From assembly GCF_026191185.1 (NCBI RefSeq), contig NZ_JAPHOV010000001.1, forward strand, positions 2,909,001 to 2,973,000: a DNA stretch of 64,000 nucleotides, in the 5' to 3' direction. The position numbers were made by a program, and so were the translations under genes. Origin of the DNA: Legionella sp. PATHC032 (lineage in GTDB: Bacteria; Pseudomonadota; Gammaproteobacteria; Legionellales; Legionellaceae). Below the pieces are notes generated by a model. The model made no database searches. It worked only from the letters and a program-made list of their open reading frames with translations, and was not told the DNA's origin. Below are positions 19,870 to 30,150 of this stretch, one piece after another; within the stretch, counting starts at the first letter, position 1, and the number at the start of each line of letters is the position of its first letter.

Positions 19870-20550
19870 ATGAAACAGCAATTCTATAAATTGCCCCAAA
19901 TTCTAATAAGCCTTTGTCTCCTATTGATTCTATCCACCCCAATCCAGGCAGAACCGCCAAATCTTAGTTTAATTAGAAAGGAAATTAAGCATTATTACGA
20001 TTCTGGCTTGTATTATCGCGAATTGGAACGAACCATCAAGTTAGCTCAAGAATATATACACCAACAATATTTAATCAATAAAAATAATAAGCACCCACAA
20101 AAACTCGCCATAGTACTGGATATCGATGAAACCAGTCTGTCCAACTACGATAAGATGGTAAAACGGGACTTTACCAGTAACAAAGAGCAAATTCATAAAG
20201 AAATACTTGCCGCCAATTCCCCGGCAATTAAGCCTATGCTGACACTTTACAAAAATGCCTTAAAAAAGGGCATCAAAGTATTTTTTGTAACCGGAAGACA
20301 AGAATCTGAGCGCAGCGCAACCCGAGCTAATTTAATTAAAGCAGGATATACCAAATGGGCAGGACTTTATCTACGGCCTAATGGGTATTCCTCTCCCTCG
20401 ATTATCCCATTTAAATCAAAAGCCAGAGAAATGATAGCAAAAAAGGGATATACCATCATTGCCAGTATTGGTGATCAATACAGTGATATCCATGGGGGAT
20501 ATACAAAAAAAGGATTTAAGCTCCCCAATCCATTTTACTACTTGCCTTAA
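19870..20550 (+). CDS. Secreted HAD-type acid phosphatase (class B/IIIB family)
   Basis: The 226-residue protein begins with a clear signal peptide (MKQQFYKLPQILISLCLLLI..., cleavage near IQA-EPP at about 27). It carries the HAD nucleophile motif VLDIDETSLSN (D84, D86, T88), the second motif FFVTGRQESER, and SIGDQYSDIHGG as the metal-binding motif. These match the plant vegetative-storage-protein and acid phosphatase IIIB families, periplasmic or secreted phosphomonoesterases. It is divergent from smc across a 174-bp gap and monocistronic, followed by a bidirectional terminator. I do not identify it with the known Legionella acid phosphatase Map. Confidence 0.88.
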   Translation: MKQQFYKLPQILISLCLLLILSTPIQAEPPNLSLIRKEIKHYYDSGLYYRELERTIKLAQEYIHQQYLINKNNKHPQKLAIVLDIDETSLSNYDKMVKRDFTSNKEQIHKEILAANSPAIKPMLTLYKNALKKGIKVFFVTGRQESERSATRANLIKAGYTKWAGLYLRPNGYSSPSIIPFKSKAREMIAKKGYTIIASIGDQYSDIHGGYTKKGFKLPNPFYYLP

Positions 20551-20600
20551 TCGAGATGTAACGTGTCATTAGATTTTTCTTGTTATTAAATTCATAAAAA

Positions 20601-20636
20601 ATAAAGCCCTCGGGCACAAAACCCGAGGTTTCTTAA
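20601..20636. terminator. Bidirectional intrinsic terminator
   Basis: A 7-bp GC-rich stem (CCTCGGG at 20608-20614, CCCGAGG at 20622-20628) has a 7-base loop. The plus strand continues with TTTCTTA, and the minus strand continues with GCTTTATTTTTTATG. It lies between two convergent genes, ending at 20550 and 20648, and can serve both. Confidence 0.8.
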
Positions 20637-20647
20637 CACGCCAATCA

Positions 20648-21709
20648 TTAAGCCGCTTTTTCTTTCATACGAATTGCCATGACTTCCATTGCCAGGAATT
20701 TGACATAATCATAGGTCACGTAATAATCCCCTTGATCTCCAGCAAATTTAGACCAGGAGTTACGCAAAGTGAAAACACCTCTATTGACATGACCATCTTC
20801 ATCCATCACTTCAAGATCATCATCATAGCCAGTGATCACTAATTCATGCCCGGCATAGATCATTCCATTCATTGCGTCCAATACAATTTCAGGTGTTAAC
20901 ATCCAGGTGTCATGGTAAGCACGGTTAGTGCCTACAGCTCCGGCATCCCCAACAAATACATCCAATAACATACCGACAGTCAAGCGATTACCTTTGGCAA
21001 GCTCTTCCTTGATCTGATAAACGATTTGATTCATATCTGCTTTGGCTGAAAAAGATTCTTCATCCTTCAACAAAGCCTCCCAGCTGATTAAATTGGATAC
21101 CGGAACACTGTGAGCCAAGAACTCGGAATCGGACATAGGTTTCCCTTCATTGTTCTCGTCTTCTAAAGGATATTCTCTAACACCGGCACAACCATTCAAT
21201 TTTTGATAATTCTGGCTGATGATACCGTATTCAGAAATCTGTTGAAGAACCCAGTAGCCAAAAGAACCATTCCACCCGCTGGCTTTGGCTTTGTCATGTA
21301 TCGCCAGATAACTTCCTAACTCCAGGTTACACAATTGACTGATATAATCCCCAGCCCCAAGAGCAGCATTGATGGCTGCAGTAACTGCGAAAGTGACGCA
21401 ACTGCCATGATATCCCTGATCCAATACGGGTGTTAATTGCATTCCCAATTTAACTTTTCTTGGTAATTCAGAAGAAAAGCCGGCTGTGTTTATTGCATTT
21501 TTAGGATATTCTGACAGCTGTTCGCGCAAATAAGATTTTGCTTCGGTCGATAATTCATACTTGGGCAGCTTAAATGTCAAGCTTTGAGCAACACCACTTG
21601 GATTTTTAGGTGTAATGTGGACATCAACCTCCCCTTTTAAAGTCAAAGGGCCAGCAAAAGCCAATGATGAAGACAAAGACAATACAGCTAAATTAATTAA
21701 CTTACTCAT
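20648..21709 (-). CDS. Secreted papain-like (C1 family) cysteine peptidase
   Basis: The 353-residue protein has a signal peptide (MSKLINLAVLSLSSSLAFAG), an N-terminal pro-like region, and a C1 peptidase core. Visible catalytic elements are Q98 in PVLDQGYHGSC, the nucleophile C104, H288 in YAGHELVITGY and N317 in LRNSWS. It is probably periplasmic or exported. From memory this is the C1 peptidase called Lpg2622 in L. pneumophila, whose structure has been studied and which has been linked to type II secretion; I could not check that here. It shares a terminator with the convergent phosphatase gene. Confidence 0.88.
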   Translation of the reverse strand: MSKLINLAVLSLSSSLAFAGPLTLKGEVDVHITPKNPSGVAQSLTFKLPKYELSTEAKSYLREQLSEYPKNAINTAGFSSELPRKVKLGMQLTPVLDQGYHGSCVTFAVTAAINAALGAGDYISQLCNLELGSYLAIHDKAKASGWNGSFGYWVLQQISEYGIISQNYQKLNGCAGVREYPLEDENNEGKPMSDSEFLAHSVPVSNLISWEALLKDEESFSAKADMNQIVYQIKEELAKGNRLTVGMLLDVFVGDAGAVGTNRAYHDTWMLTPEIVLDAMNGMIYAGHELVITGYDDDLEVMDEDGHVNRGVFTLRNSWSKFAGDQGDYYVTYDYVKFLAMEVMAIRMKEKAA

Positions 21710-22012
21710 AAAATATATCCCTATAATTAACCCTCTTGCATCATATCAAGAGGTGAATTAAATGCAAACAAATCATGCGAATAAAATGACAAGCCAATTT
21801 TTTACTCACAGAATAGAAATTATTTTATGATAAGATACCCGTTCGCTAGAGCGCTGAGATAATTTTGCTCAAACAAACTCCATCCCAAATACTGAAATGC
21901 CATCCTTTCATTGACCAATAAACAATAACAAATCTGATTCAATTTAAGAAAACAAGCAACTTGGCCTGAGTTCATATATAATAGGTCTGATTCTAAAAAA
22001 GAGGATATTAAT
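21710..22012. other. Divergent intergenic region
   Basis: This 303-bp gap separates the C1 peptidase (leftward) from the Tim44-like gene (rightward). The plus strand has a perfect TATAAT at 21977-21982 about 30 bp before the start codon at 22013, with no good -35 hexamer. I see no RNA gene or repeat. An 83-codon leftward frame at 21820-22071 lacks any recognisable feature and overlaps the Tim44 gene start, so I do not call it. Confidence 0.4.
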
Positions 22013-22825
22013 ATGCGTACTCTATTGTCATGTTTCCTGATAACCCTATTGTCTTTTGGTTTAATTATCAATGAGGCCTCCGCTAAACGCTTTGGCGGCG
22101 GGCGTAGCTTTGGGGTTCAACGTTCTCACAATAGTCTTTTTTCATCCAATAAAACATACAACCAATCTTCATTAGCACAAAAAGCTAATAAAAACAGATG
22201 GGGTGGGGTATTAGGAGGCCTCCTGGTTGGAGGATTATTGGCCAGTCTCTTTATGGGTAATGGTTTGGCAAATGGGTTAATCACCTGGCTAATCCTTGGT
22301 TCAGTCATATTCTTTATCATCAGCTTCTTACGCAGAAAAATGAATCCAGGATTTCAATCAGCTCAATCCGGAACATTCCGCCAAAACTCTTTTCAACAAT
22401 TCACTCAAAATTACGGAAACCGAAATAGCGGTGGAGCTCATTTTGCTCAACAAGAAATTAATTTTGACGCGGAGGGTTTTCTTCGTGATGCCAAAGTAAC
22501 TTTTATACGTCTACAAACGGCTTATGACCAAAAAAATCTGCAGGATTTGCAAACATTCACAGTTCCGGAAGTATTCGCAGAAATTAAAATGCAATTGGAC
22601 GAACGTGGCGATGCCCCAAACCAAACAGAAGTCATTTCCCTGGATGCAAAATTGCTTGATGTGTCTAAACAATCCTTATCCACGATAGCCAGTGTACAAT
22701 TCACTGGAACAATCAAAGAGAACGGTGAACTATCTAACCTGGATGAAATATGGCATTTCCGACAGTTTGATAACAGAAAGGAGTGGGTTGTAGGAGGTAT
22801 TCAGCAAGAAGTATTTCAGCCATAA
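22013..22825 (+). CDS. Tim44-like domain membrane protein
   Basis: The 270-residue protein has a signal peptide ending near EASA-KRFGGGRSFG, a Gly/Ser/Gln-rich stretch, and two adjacent hydrophobic segments (about 63-105) with LGGLLVGGLLASLFMG and ITWLILGSVIFFIISFL. Its C-terminal domain, from about residue 150 (FLRDAKVTFIRLQTAYDQKNLQDLQTFTVPEVFAEIK), matches the bacterial Tim44-like fold. The role of such bacterial proteins is poorly defined. GAGGA precedes the ATG. The gene is monocistronic and convergent with greA. Confidence 0.85.
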   Translation: MRTLLSCFLITLLSFGLIINEASAKRFGGGRSFGVQRSHNSLFSSNKTYNQSSLAQKANKNRWGGVLGGLLVGGLLASLFMGNGLANGLITWLILGSVIFFIISFLRRKMNPGFQSAQSGTFRQNSFQQFTQNYGNRNSGGAHFAQQEINFDAEGFLRDAKVTFIRLQTAYDQKNLQDLQTFTVPEVFAEIKMQLDERGDAPNQTEVISLDAKLLDVSKQSLSTIASVQFTGTIKENGELSNLDEIWHFRQFDNRKEWVVGGIQQEVFQP

Positions 22826-22847
22826 ATACTTATAATTCCCTAGAGTA

Positions 22848-22871
22848 GCAACTGTCTTTGATGACAGTTGC
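22848..22871. other. Hairpin between convergent genes
   Basis: A perfect 9-bp inverted repeat (GCAACTGTC / GACAGTTGC) with a 6-base loop lies between the Tim44-like gene and greA. Neither side has a clear T-run, so a terminator role is possible but weak. Confidence 0.35.
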
Positions 22872-22898
22872 ACTAAAAATTAAAGAAAATAACTGAAC

Positions 22899-23381
22899 TC
22901 AATCAACAATATATTGTACCTTGGTAATTTCATATTCAACCATACCTCCGGGTGTTTCTACCGTAACCGCATCATCAAGCTCCTTGCCAATTAAAGCTCG
23001 GGCAATAGGAGAACTGTATGAAATCTTGTTCAGTTTGATATTGGCTTCGTCCTCTCCAACTATTTTATAGGTTAGTTCCGAGCCAGTGGCTACATGGCAA
23101 ATAGTAACGGTTGAACCAAAAATCACTTTACCGTTGTTCGGTAATTTACTGATATCAATTATTTGCGCATGAGACAACTTCGCTTCAAGTTCTTGAATAC
23201 GCCCTTCATTAAAACTCTGTTGTTCTCGAGCAGCGTGATACTCCGCATTTTCTTTCAAATCACCATGAGCTCTTGCAGTCGCAATTGCTTCTACAATGCG
23301 CGGACGATCCACGAACTTTAAGCGATGCAATTCTGATTTTAGTGCTTCTGCACCTTCAACTGTCATAGGATGTTTGCTCAT
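22899..23381 (-). CDS. greA: Transcription elongation factor GreA
   Basis: GreA enters the RNA polymerase secondary channel and stimulates transcript cleavage to rescue backtracked complexes. The 160-residue protein begins [17 protein letters not shown] and contains the coiled-coil tip with [20 protein letters not shown], including the acidic D and E residues that act at the active site, followed by the globular domain with [14 protein letters not shown]. It lies 8 bp downstream of carB and is presumably co-transcribed. Confidence 0.97.
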   Translation of the reverse strand: MSKHPMTVEGAEALKSELHRLKFVDRPRIVEAIATARAHGDLKENAEYHAAREQQSFNEGRIQELEAKLSHAQIIDISKLPNNGKVIFGSTVTICHVATGSELTYKIVGEDEANIKLNKISYSSPIARALIGKELDDAVTVETPGGMVEYEITKVQYIVD

Positions 23382-23389
23382 ATTTACCC

Positions 23390-26300
23390 CTAATGTAAAT
23401 CTTGTAAGCGAGTTACAGTTTCCCTATCTTCATACTTCATAGCCAAACAAGCGGCTTCGGCTCCTGATAAGGTCGTAGTGTAGCTGACCTTATGCTGTAA
23501 TGCATTGCGCCTAATCGCAAAGGAATCTGCAATTGCTTGTTTGCCCTCCGTCGTATTTACAATAAAGTCTATTTCATTATTTTTTATAAAATCCAGCACG
23601 TGCGGCCTACCTTCTGCCACTTTAAATACTCTCCTGCAGTCTACGCCGGCAGCTTGTAAAGCCAAAGCAGTGCCCCGCGTGGCAATAATTTCAAAACCCA
23701 ATTCTATTAATCTCTTGGCAATTTCTCCGACACGCGTTTTATCTGCGTCACGAACCGATACGAAAGCCCGTCGTCGTTTGGCAATATGACATCCGGCACC
23801 CAATTGAGCTTTAGCATAAGCTTGTCCAAAACGCTTGGCAATACCCATCACCTCCCCTGTTGATTTCATTTCCGGGCCAAGAATCGAATCCACGCCAGAA
23901 AACTTGATAAAGGGAAAAACAGGCAATTTAATAGAATAGAAAGAAGGCACATGATGATTATGATTTAATCCTTGATCTTTCAAGCTAATTCCTACTTTAC
24001 AAAGAGCCGCTATTTTAGCTAATGGCAGTCCGGTAGCCTTTGAAACAAAAGGTACGGTTCTCGAAGCGCGCGGATTCACTTCCAAAACATAAATATCATC
24101 CGCTTGAATAGCAAACTGCGCATTAATCAAGCCCACCACACCTAATTTCAATGCCATTTTTCGAATCTGCTCTATCAAATCCTGTTGAACAACCACACCC
24201 AAACTAAAAGGGGGTAATGTGCATGCTGAATCACCCGAATGTATCCCCGCTTGCTCAATATGCTCCATGATGGCACCAATCAATACGTCTTTGCCGTCAC
24301 AGACGGCATCAATATCTACCTCTATGGCATCATTCAAAAATTTATCAAGCAGAACGGGAGAATCATTAGAAACTTCAACGGCATGCGACAAGTAATACCT
24401 TAAATCCTCTTCTTGATAAACAATTTCCATAGCTCGTCCACCGAGAACATAAGACGGCCTGACGACTAGGGGATAACCAATTTTGTTAGCTAATTCAATA
24501 GCCTCTGCTTCGCTTCGAACAGTTCCATTATCAGGCTGGTGCAGTTTCAATTCTTTGACCATTTGCTGAAATCGTTCTCTGTCTTCAGCCATATCAATAG
24601 CATCGGATGAAGTACCAATTATTTTTACGCCATTAGCCTCTAAATCACGAGCCAACTTTAATGGTGTTTGTCCTCCATAATGCACAATGACACCCTCAGG
24701 TTGCTCAATTGCGACGATGGACAACACATCCTCTAAAGTAACAGGTTCAAAATATAATCGATCGGAGGTATCAAAATCGGTGGAAACCGTTTCAGGATTA
24801 CAATTCACCATAATAGTTTGATAACCAGCGCTTCTTAAAGACAAAGCAGCATGCACACAACAATAATCAAATTCAATGCCTTGACCGATTCGATTAGGCC
24901 CACCTCCAAGAATCATAATTTTTTTCTTATTACTCTCAGCACGTGCTTCACAGCCGCCTTCATAACAAGAATACATGTAGGCTGTATCACTAGGGAATTC
25001 TCCAGCACAAGAATCAATCCTCTTGTAGACAGGCAAGACCTCTAATTCAACACGCTTTGCCCGTACTTGTGATTCTGTACAACCAAGCAACTTGGCCAAG
25101 TATGCGTCAGCAAACCCCCGGTGCTTCATCAAGTGTAAAGTGGTTTTATCCAGATCCTGAATCGTTTTTCCAATGATTGAGCGCTCTAAAAAAACCAACT
25201 CTTGAATTTGCGCCAGAAACCATGGATCGACTCGACTTTCCAGATGAATTTCCTCAAGTGATAAATTTTGCCTAAAGGCGTCAGCAATATACCAAAGTCT
25301 ATCTGGAGTGGGTTCTCGTAAATGCCCTCGCAAACGAGCCATATCCTCTTTTTGAAACAGCGAATGCAATCCACATCGTCCTATCTCTAAACCTCTTATG
25401 GCTTTCTGTAATGATTCCTGAAAGTTAGAACCAATCGCCATGACTTCCCCGACTGATTTCATCTGCGTTGTGAGGGTGTCTGGAGTTTGTGGAAATTTAT
25501 CAAAATTAAACCGCGGAACTTTAGTAACGACGTAATCAATGCTGGGCTCAAAGGACGCTGGTGTTTTACCTCCGGTAATTTCGTTTTTCAATTCATCCAA
25601 GGTATAACCCACAGCCAATTTTGCTGCGACCTTGGCAATAGGAAAACCGGTCGCTTTTGACGCCAAAGCAGAGCTTCGAGATACACGCGGGTTCATTTCC
25701 ACAACCAGCATGCGTCCATCTTCAGGATTAATAGCAAACTGAACGTTAGACCCCCCTGTATCCACACCAACAGCTCTTAATACTTTAATCGCCGCATCTC
25801 GCATACGTTGATATTCTTTATCAGTTAATGTTTGTGCTGGAGCAACGGTAATGGAATCTCCAGTATGCACGCCCATAGGGTCAAAATTTTCTATAGTGCA
25901 AACAATAATGCAATTGTCATTTTTATCCCGGACAACTTCCATTTCATATTCTTTCCAACCCAGAACCGATTCATCGATCAAAAGCTCGCGAGTTGGCGAT
26001 AACTCCAATCCTCTAATACAAATTTCTTCAAATTCTTCACGGTTATAGGCAATACCGCCTCCACTGCCACCCATGGTAAATGAAGGCCTGATGATAGCTG
26101 GAAAACCTAAACGAGCTTGCACTTGAATTGCCTCTTCCAGGCTATGTGCAATCGCCGACCTTGGCATATCCAATCCGATTTTAATCATCAGTTGGCGAAA
26201 TTTTTCTCTATCTTCTGCCCTGTCTATGGCTTCACGCGTCGCGCCAATCATTTCAACCGAGTACTTGGCTAATACCCCCTCTCTTACCAAATCCAAGGCG

Positions 26301-26593
26301 CAATTTAAGGCTGTTTGTCCTCCCATCGTTGGCAAAAGGGCATCTGGCCTCTCTATTTCAATAATACGAGCCACTTCTTTCCATTGAACAGGCTCTATAT
26401 AGGTCGCATCAGCAAGCTCTGGATCAGTCATTATGGTTGCTGGATTAGAGTTGACTAATATCACTCGATATCCTTCTTCTTTCAAAGCACGTACTGCTTG
26501 GGTACCTGAATAATCAAACTCACAAGCCTGCCCAATCACAATAGGGCCTGCCCCAAGAATTAGAATAGATTTTATATCGGTTCGTTTTGGCAT
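23390..26593 (-). CDS. carB: Carbamoyl-phosphate synthase large subunit CarB
   Basis: CarB combines bicarbonate, ammonia and two ATP to make carbamoyl phosphate for pyrimidine and arginine synthesis. The 1067-residue protein shows the duplicated ATP-grasp layout: [22 protein letters not shown] near the N-terminus and [20 protein letters not shown] at about 555, each followed by an ATP-grasp with [16 protein letters not shown] and [18 protein letters not shown]-terminal MGS-like allosteric domain contains [15 protein letters not shown]. The length fits E. coli CarB (1073). The glutaminase subunit gene carA, usually just upstream, is not in this window. Confidence 0.98.
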   Translation of the reverse strand: MPKRTDIKSILILGAGPIVIGQACEFDYSGTQAVRALKEEGYRVILVNSNPATIMTDPELADATYIEPVQWKEVARIIEIERPDALLPTMGGQTALNCALDLVREGVLAKYSVEMIGATREAIDRAEDREKFRQLMIKIGLDMPRSAIAHSLEEAIQVQARLGFPAIIRPSFTMGGSGGGIAYNREEFEEICIRGLELSPTRELLIDESVLGWKEYEMEVVRDKNDNCIIVCTIENFDPMGVHTGDSITVAPAQTLTDKEYQRMRDAAIKVLRAVGVDTGGSNVQFAINPEDGRMLVVEMNPRVSRSSALASKATGFPIAKVAAKLAVGYTLDELKNEITGGKTPASFEPSIDYVVTKVPRFNFDKFPQTPDTLTTQMKSVGEVMAIGSNFQESLQKAIRGLEIGRCGLHSLFQKEDMARLRGHLREPTPDRLWYIADAFRQNLSLEEIHLESRVDPWFLAQIQELVFLERSIIGKTIQDLDKTTLHLMKHRGFADAYLAKLLGCTESQVRAKRVELEVLPVYKRIDSCAGEFPSDTAYMYSCYEGGCEARAESNKKKIMILGGGPNRIGQGIEFDYCCVHAALSLRSAGYQTIMVNCNPETVSTDFDTSDRLYFEPVTLEDVLSIVAIEQPEGVIVHYGGQTPLKLARDLEANGVKIIGTSSDAIDMAEDRERFQQMVKELKLHQPDNGTVRSEAEAIELANKIGYPLVVRPSYVLGGRAMEIVYQEEDLRYYLSHAVEVSNDSPVLLDKFLNDAIEVDIDAVCDGKDVLIGAIMEHIEQAGIHSGDSACTLPPFSLGVVVQQDLIEQIRKMALKLGVVGLINAQFAIQADDIYVLEVNPRASRTVPFVSKATGLPLAKIAALCKVGISLKDQGLNHNHHVPSFYSIKLPVFPFIKFSGVDSILGPEMKSTGEVMGIAKRFGQAYAKAQLGAGCHIAKRRRAFVSVRDADKTRVGEIAKRLIELGFEIIATRGTALALQAAGVDCRRVFKVAEGRPHVLDFIKNNEIDFIVNTTEGKQAIADSFAIRRNALQHKVSYTTTLSGAEAACLAMKYEDRETVTRLQDLH

Positions 26594-26719
26594 AATGACA
26601 ATAAAAAAAGAATAAAGTGATATATTTTACCGAGTTTTGCCTAAAGATTATACCCTTCGGTGACATGTTTTGAGTTATTAATTGCCAAAAAATATCCAAC
26701 GGCACTAAATAACTTAAAA

Positions 26720-26992
26720 TTACTTGTATAAAGTAGAAAGCAGCATTTGCAAACCGGCTTCTGTCAAAGATAAATATTTATAATAAGGGTCAGCTGTTGT
26801 CCGCTCAAGCCATTCATTTGCGATGCAAATATCGGTTAATTTCTGCGCTTCTTCCACTGAAACAGGTTTGCCCAGTTTCTGGGTAAGCATTGCTGCTGCA
26901 TCCTCTTCAATACTCAGAAAAACCTGTTCTCTGGTTACCCCGCCCGCGATCATTTCATCATAAAACAAGGACAAAATATCCATTTCGTTCAT
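26720..26992 (-). CDS. Small conserved-looking hypothetical protein
   Basis: I do not recognise this 90-residue protein. It is soluble, acidic at the N-terminus (MNEMDILSLFYDEMIAGG), and looks mostly helical, with a C-terminal part (YYKYLSLTEAGLQMLLSTLYK) that resembles the end of a small winged-helix fold. AAGGA lies 7 bases before the ATG at 26992, which supports translation. It is 127 bp upstream of carB on the same strand and could share a transcript. No function is proposed. Confidence 0.65.
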   Translation of the reverse strand: MNEMDILSLFYDEMIAGGVTREQVFLSIEEDAAAMLTQKLGKPVSVEEAQKLTDICIANEWLERTTADPYYKYLSLTEAGLQMLLSTLYK

Positions 26993-27105
26993 AGCAATTC
27001 CTTATTATTTGGATACTAAGATCTATAGCATATATTTAATCATCGTTCGACATGATAAAATTAAATACTTTTTAACTAAAAAATTGGTCATAACCGAATC
27101 TCTCT

Positions 27106-28287
27106 ATGCAAGAAATTGATGTCCTTATCATTGGCGCTGGTGCTGCAGGCCTGATGTGCGCTATTGAAGCAAGCAAGCGTAAAAGAAAAGTGTTCGTCCT
27201 GGATCATGCCAATAAAGCCGGGAAAAAGATACTCATGTCAGGTGGTGGTCGTTGTAATTTTACCAATTACTACGTTGAACCCAACAAATATTTTTCCCAC
27301 AACCCCCATTTTTTCAAATCAGCCTTATCACGTTACACTCAATGGGATTTTATTGACCTGGTTAACAAACATAAAATTCCTTTTCATGAAAAAACATTAG
27401 GACAATTATTTTGCGATAATAAATCCAAAGACATCGTTGATATGTTGCTTAAAGAATGTGGGCAATATGGGGCGACAATTTATTTAAATACTGTAATAGA
27501 AAAAATACAAAAAACCAACGACTATTCTTTCAAGATTAGTACGACAAAAGGGAGGTTTCATTGTCATTCTGTGGTCATTGCAACTGGTGGACTATCTATT
27601 CCCACAATGGGCGCGAGCCCCTTTGCCTATAAAATTGCAGAACAGTTCGATATTAAGGTATGGCCAACCAGAGCTGGTCTGGTACCGTTTACATTGGATG
27701 TCTTCGAAAAGGATAGATTATCCGTCCTGTCGGGAATAGGTATTGATAGCCTGGTCAATAATGAAAGAAAGCAATTTCGTGAACATATCTTATTTACCCA
27801 TCGGGGGCTGAGTGGCCCCGCTATCCTGCAACTCTCGTCCTACTGGCATCCCGGTGAAAGTATATGCATTAATTTGTTACCTGAACATAACCTGCTGGAA
27901 AGTTTGAAAACAGCCCGAGTAGAGGTGCCGCATAAACAATTAAACTCTGTATTATCGATGCACTTACCCAAACGAATTATTGAAGTATTTATTCCTCAAA
28001 AACTGAGTGAAAAAAAACTGGCTGACACTTCTAATAAAGATTTGCAAACAATTTCCCACTTGTTGCAGAATTGGGTAGTGAAACCCAATGGTACAGAAGG
28101 CTACCGTACCGCAGAGGTTACGGTTGGTGGAATAGACTGTCATGCTATTTCATCAAAAACCATGGAAGCCAACAATGTACCAGGCCTATATTTCATTGGC
28201 GAAGCCATGGATGTGACGGGGTGGTTAGGTGGGTATAATTTTCAGTGGGCATGGTCTTCCGGCTGGGCTGCCGGGCAAGTAGTGTAA
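27106..28287 (+). CDS. HI0933/YhiN family FAD-dependent oxidoreductase
   Basis: The 393-residue protein has the dinucleotide-binding motif DVLIIGAGAAGLMCAIEASKRKRKV at the N-terminus, then AGKKILMSGGGRCNFTN, the family signature, and a C-terminal FAD motif GLYFIGEAMDVTGWLGGYNFQWAWSSGWAAG. These are diagnostic of the HI0933-like flavoproteins (E. coli YhiN), whose substrate is not established. The length is typical. It is monocistronic and convergent with the ElyC-like gene, with 40 bp between the stops. Confidence 0.92.
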   Translation: MQEIDVLIIGAGAAGLMCAIEASKRKRKVFVLDHANKAGKKILMSGGGRCNFTNYYVEPNKYFSHNPHFFKSALSRYTQWDFIDLVNKHKIPFHEKTLGQLFCDNKSKDIVDMLLKECGQYGATIYLNTVIEKIQKTNDYSFKISTTKGRFHCHSVVIATGGLSIPTMGASPFAYKIAEQFDIKVWPTRAGLVPFTLDVFEKDRLSVLSGIGIDSLVNNERKQFREHILFTHRGLSGPAILQLSSYWHPGESICINLLPEHNLLESLKTARVEVPHKQLNSVLSMHLPKRIIEVFIPQKLSEKKLADTSNKDLQTISHLLQNWVVKPNGTEGYRTAEVTVGGIDCHAISSKTMEANNVPGLYFIGEAMDVTGWLGGYNFQWAWSSGWAAGQVV

Positions 28288-28327
28288 GTAAGGACATTCA
28301 AAAACCCAATTCTAAACACCCATCCGC

Positions 28328-29080
28328 TTAGCGGAATCCCAAAGCCCAAATTTTCCCCAAGATTTCATGAAGAGCAATTGAAGTGTAGGCCAAGTTATAA
28401 GGATTGGGTATAATCATTTTTACCCAAGTATCAGTAGACCAAAAGAAGGTAAAATCAGTTGGAGCCGCTATAGGATGCAACCCTTGCTGCTCGCACAATG
28501 CCATGGAACGCGGCATATGAATAGCTGAGGTAACCAGATAGAAGGATTGATCATGCACTATCGCAGCTAATTCACGTGCCTGATCTGCTGTATTGATAGA
28601 AACCTTTTCAATAACAACTTTTTCAGGATCGATTGAGAACCATTTGGTTAATTCTGCCAATAATAAAGCCTCTGATTGTTCACCAGCAGATCCCCCGCCC
28701 GATAAAAGCAATTTTGCATCGGGCAAAGTTCTGAATAATCGAACACCTTCAATCAATCGCTTGATACTCGCGGAGGTCAACAGATCATTTGCAGGCATTC
28801 CTTCTGCTGTATTTTGTCCACCACCGAGAACAACCACCCATTTAACATTCGGATTAATCGCCTTCACTATAGAGTATCGAGACTCTAATTGATAAGTTAA
28901 ATAACTGGGTAACCAACCCGTACTCATTGCAAGCAAGATAATCAACACAAGAAACAACATAACCTTAGTAACAGCAGGAGCAAGCCGGCGCCATAGTAAA
29001 AAAATGCAAATACCCAACGCTAACACACATAAAAAGAAAGGATGTATCAAGTATTCAAGCAAGTGTCTAATGAATGCCAT
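28328..29080 (-). CDS. ElyC/SanA/YdcF family (DUF218) envelope protein
   Basis: The 250-residue protein has two N-terminal membrane segments (about 14-31 and 35-58) and a DUF218 domain: WVVVLGGGQNTAEGMPANDLLTSASIKRL, LLLSGGGSAGEQSEA, VSINTADQARELAAI and YLVTSAIHMPRSMALCEQQGL. This is the ElyC layout; E. coli ElyC is an inner-membrane protein that affects peptidoglycan assembly through the undecaprenyl carrier. The ATG overlaps the lptG stop as TAATG, so it is translationally coupled to the LPS-export genes. Confidence 0.85.
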   Translation of the reverse strand: MAFIRHLLEYLIHPFFLCVLALGICIFLLWRRLAPAVTKVMLFLVLIILLAMSTGWLPSYLTYQLESRYSIVKAINPNVKWVVVLGGGQNTAEGMPANDLLTSASIKRLIEGVRLFRTLPDAKLLLSGGGSAGEQSEALLLAELTKWFSIDPEKVVIEKVSINTADQARELAAIVHDQSFYLVTSAIHMPRSMALCEQQGLHPIAAPTDFTFFWSTDTWVKMIIPNPYNLAYTSIALHEILGKIWALGFR

Positions 29081-30150
29081 TATCTCACTCTTCTCATCAA
29101 ATAAATCCCGATTAAAGAAAAGATAAGAGTAGGACTAAAGGCAGCCAATTCAGGTGGCCACTGGAATACTATGCTCACTGGGCCAAAAAATCGATTCAGA
29201 ATATGAAACCCGAATCCAACCATAGCGCCTACCAGTAATTTTGAACCCATAGTTGACGAACGTAACGGGCCAAAAATAAAGGGGATAGATAATATCATCA
29301 TAACCATAGTGTTCAAAGGCTGGGTAATACGTTGAAAAAAGGCAAACTTATAATTTGATACATTTTGATGGTTACGTTGTTGCTCACGTAAATAGCGCTT
29401 TAATTCACGTAGAGTCATTTCATCCGGATTGGCACCAGTAATTTTAAGAATTTCCGGTTTCACAGGAACATCCCACGGCAAAGCATCGAAATGATAGGCT
29501 TTGGTATGATCCTCCCCAAACTCGGTTTGTTTCACGTCATAAGCTATCCATGAATTGTTGACATATTTTACTTCACTTATCTGACGGGCCAATTTTAAAT
29601 GATGTTGGTTATCAAAACGGAACTGGTTAACATAGCGTAGAGTATTCTCGCGCGTGACGGAGGCGATAGAAACAAAATCATTACCATTACGCACCCAAAC
29701 CCCTCTTGGAGTCAGCAAAGCCTGCCCTCCTGTTAAAGCTGAAACCTTATATTCATTCGCATAATGCGCCATTACTGGTACAACGGTTTCACCTAAAGAG
29801 GTGATCAATAGAATGACTATCAGAGACGCTTTTAATACCGCCCCTGTTATTTGGCCGATAGATATCCCCGCGGCGCGCATGACAACCAGTTCACTATGGT
29901 TAGCCAATACTCCCAAACCAATCAAACACCCCAGCAAGCTGGCAATAGGAAAAAACAAATAAACTTGATAGGGCATCTGCAAAAGCACAAAAACACTGGC
30001 TTGTACTATTCCATAGTCTGCTCGACCCAAATCGTCTATCTGGTTAACAAACAAAATAAAAATCTGCAAACCGACCAGCATCAAAGTCACTAAGCCAATT
30101 GCAGATAAAACTGTTTTGGCAATATAACGATCAAGTATTTTTCTACTCAT
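29080..30150 (-). CDS. lptG: LPS export permease LptG
   Basis: LptG and LptF form the membrane part of the LptB2FG transporter that extracts LPS from the inner membrane. I start at the ATG at 30150 (MSRKILDRYIAKTVL), which overlaps the lptF stop as ATGA, giving 356 residues; the longer frame upstream lies inside lptF. The protein shows three N-terminal membrane segments with GLGVLANHSELVVMRAAGIS, a periplasmic beta-jellyroll domain, and three C-terminal segments with RSSTMGSKLLVGAMVGFGFHILNRFF. ElyC follows directly. Confidence 0.95.
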   Translation of the reverse strand: MSRKILDRYIAKTVLSAIGLVTLMLVGLQIFILFVNQIDDLGRADYGIVQASVFVLLQMPYQVYLFFPIASLLGCLIGLGVLANHSELVVMRAAGISIGQITGAVLKASLIVILLITSLGETVVPVMAHYANEYKVSALTGGQALLTPRGVWVRNGNDFVSIASVTRENTLRYVNQFRFDNQHHLKLARQISEVKYVNNSWIAYDVKQTEFGEDHTKAYHFDALPWDVPVKPEILKITGANPDEMTLRELKRYLREQQRNHQNVSNYKFAFFQRITQPLNTMVMMILSIPFIFGPLRSSTMGSKLLVGAMVGFGFHILNRFFGPVSIVFQWPPELAAFSPTLIFSLIGIYLMRRVR

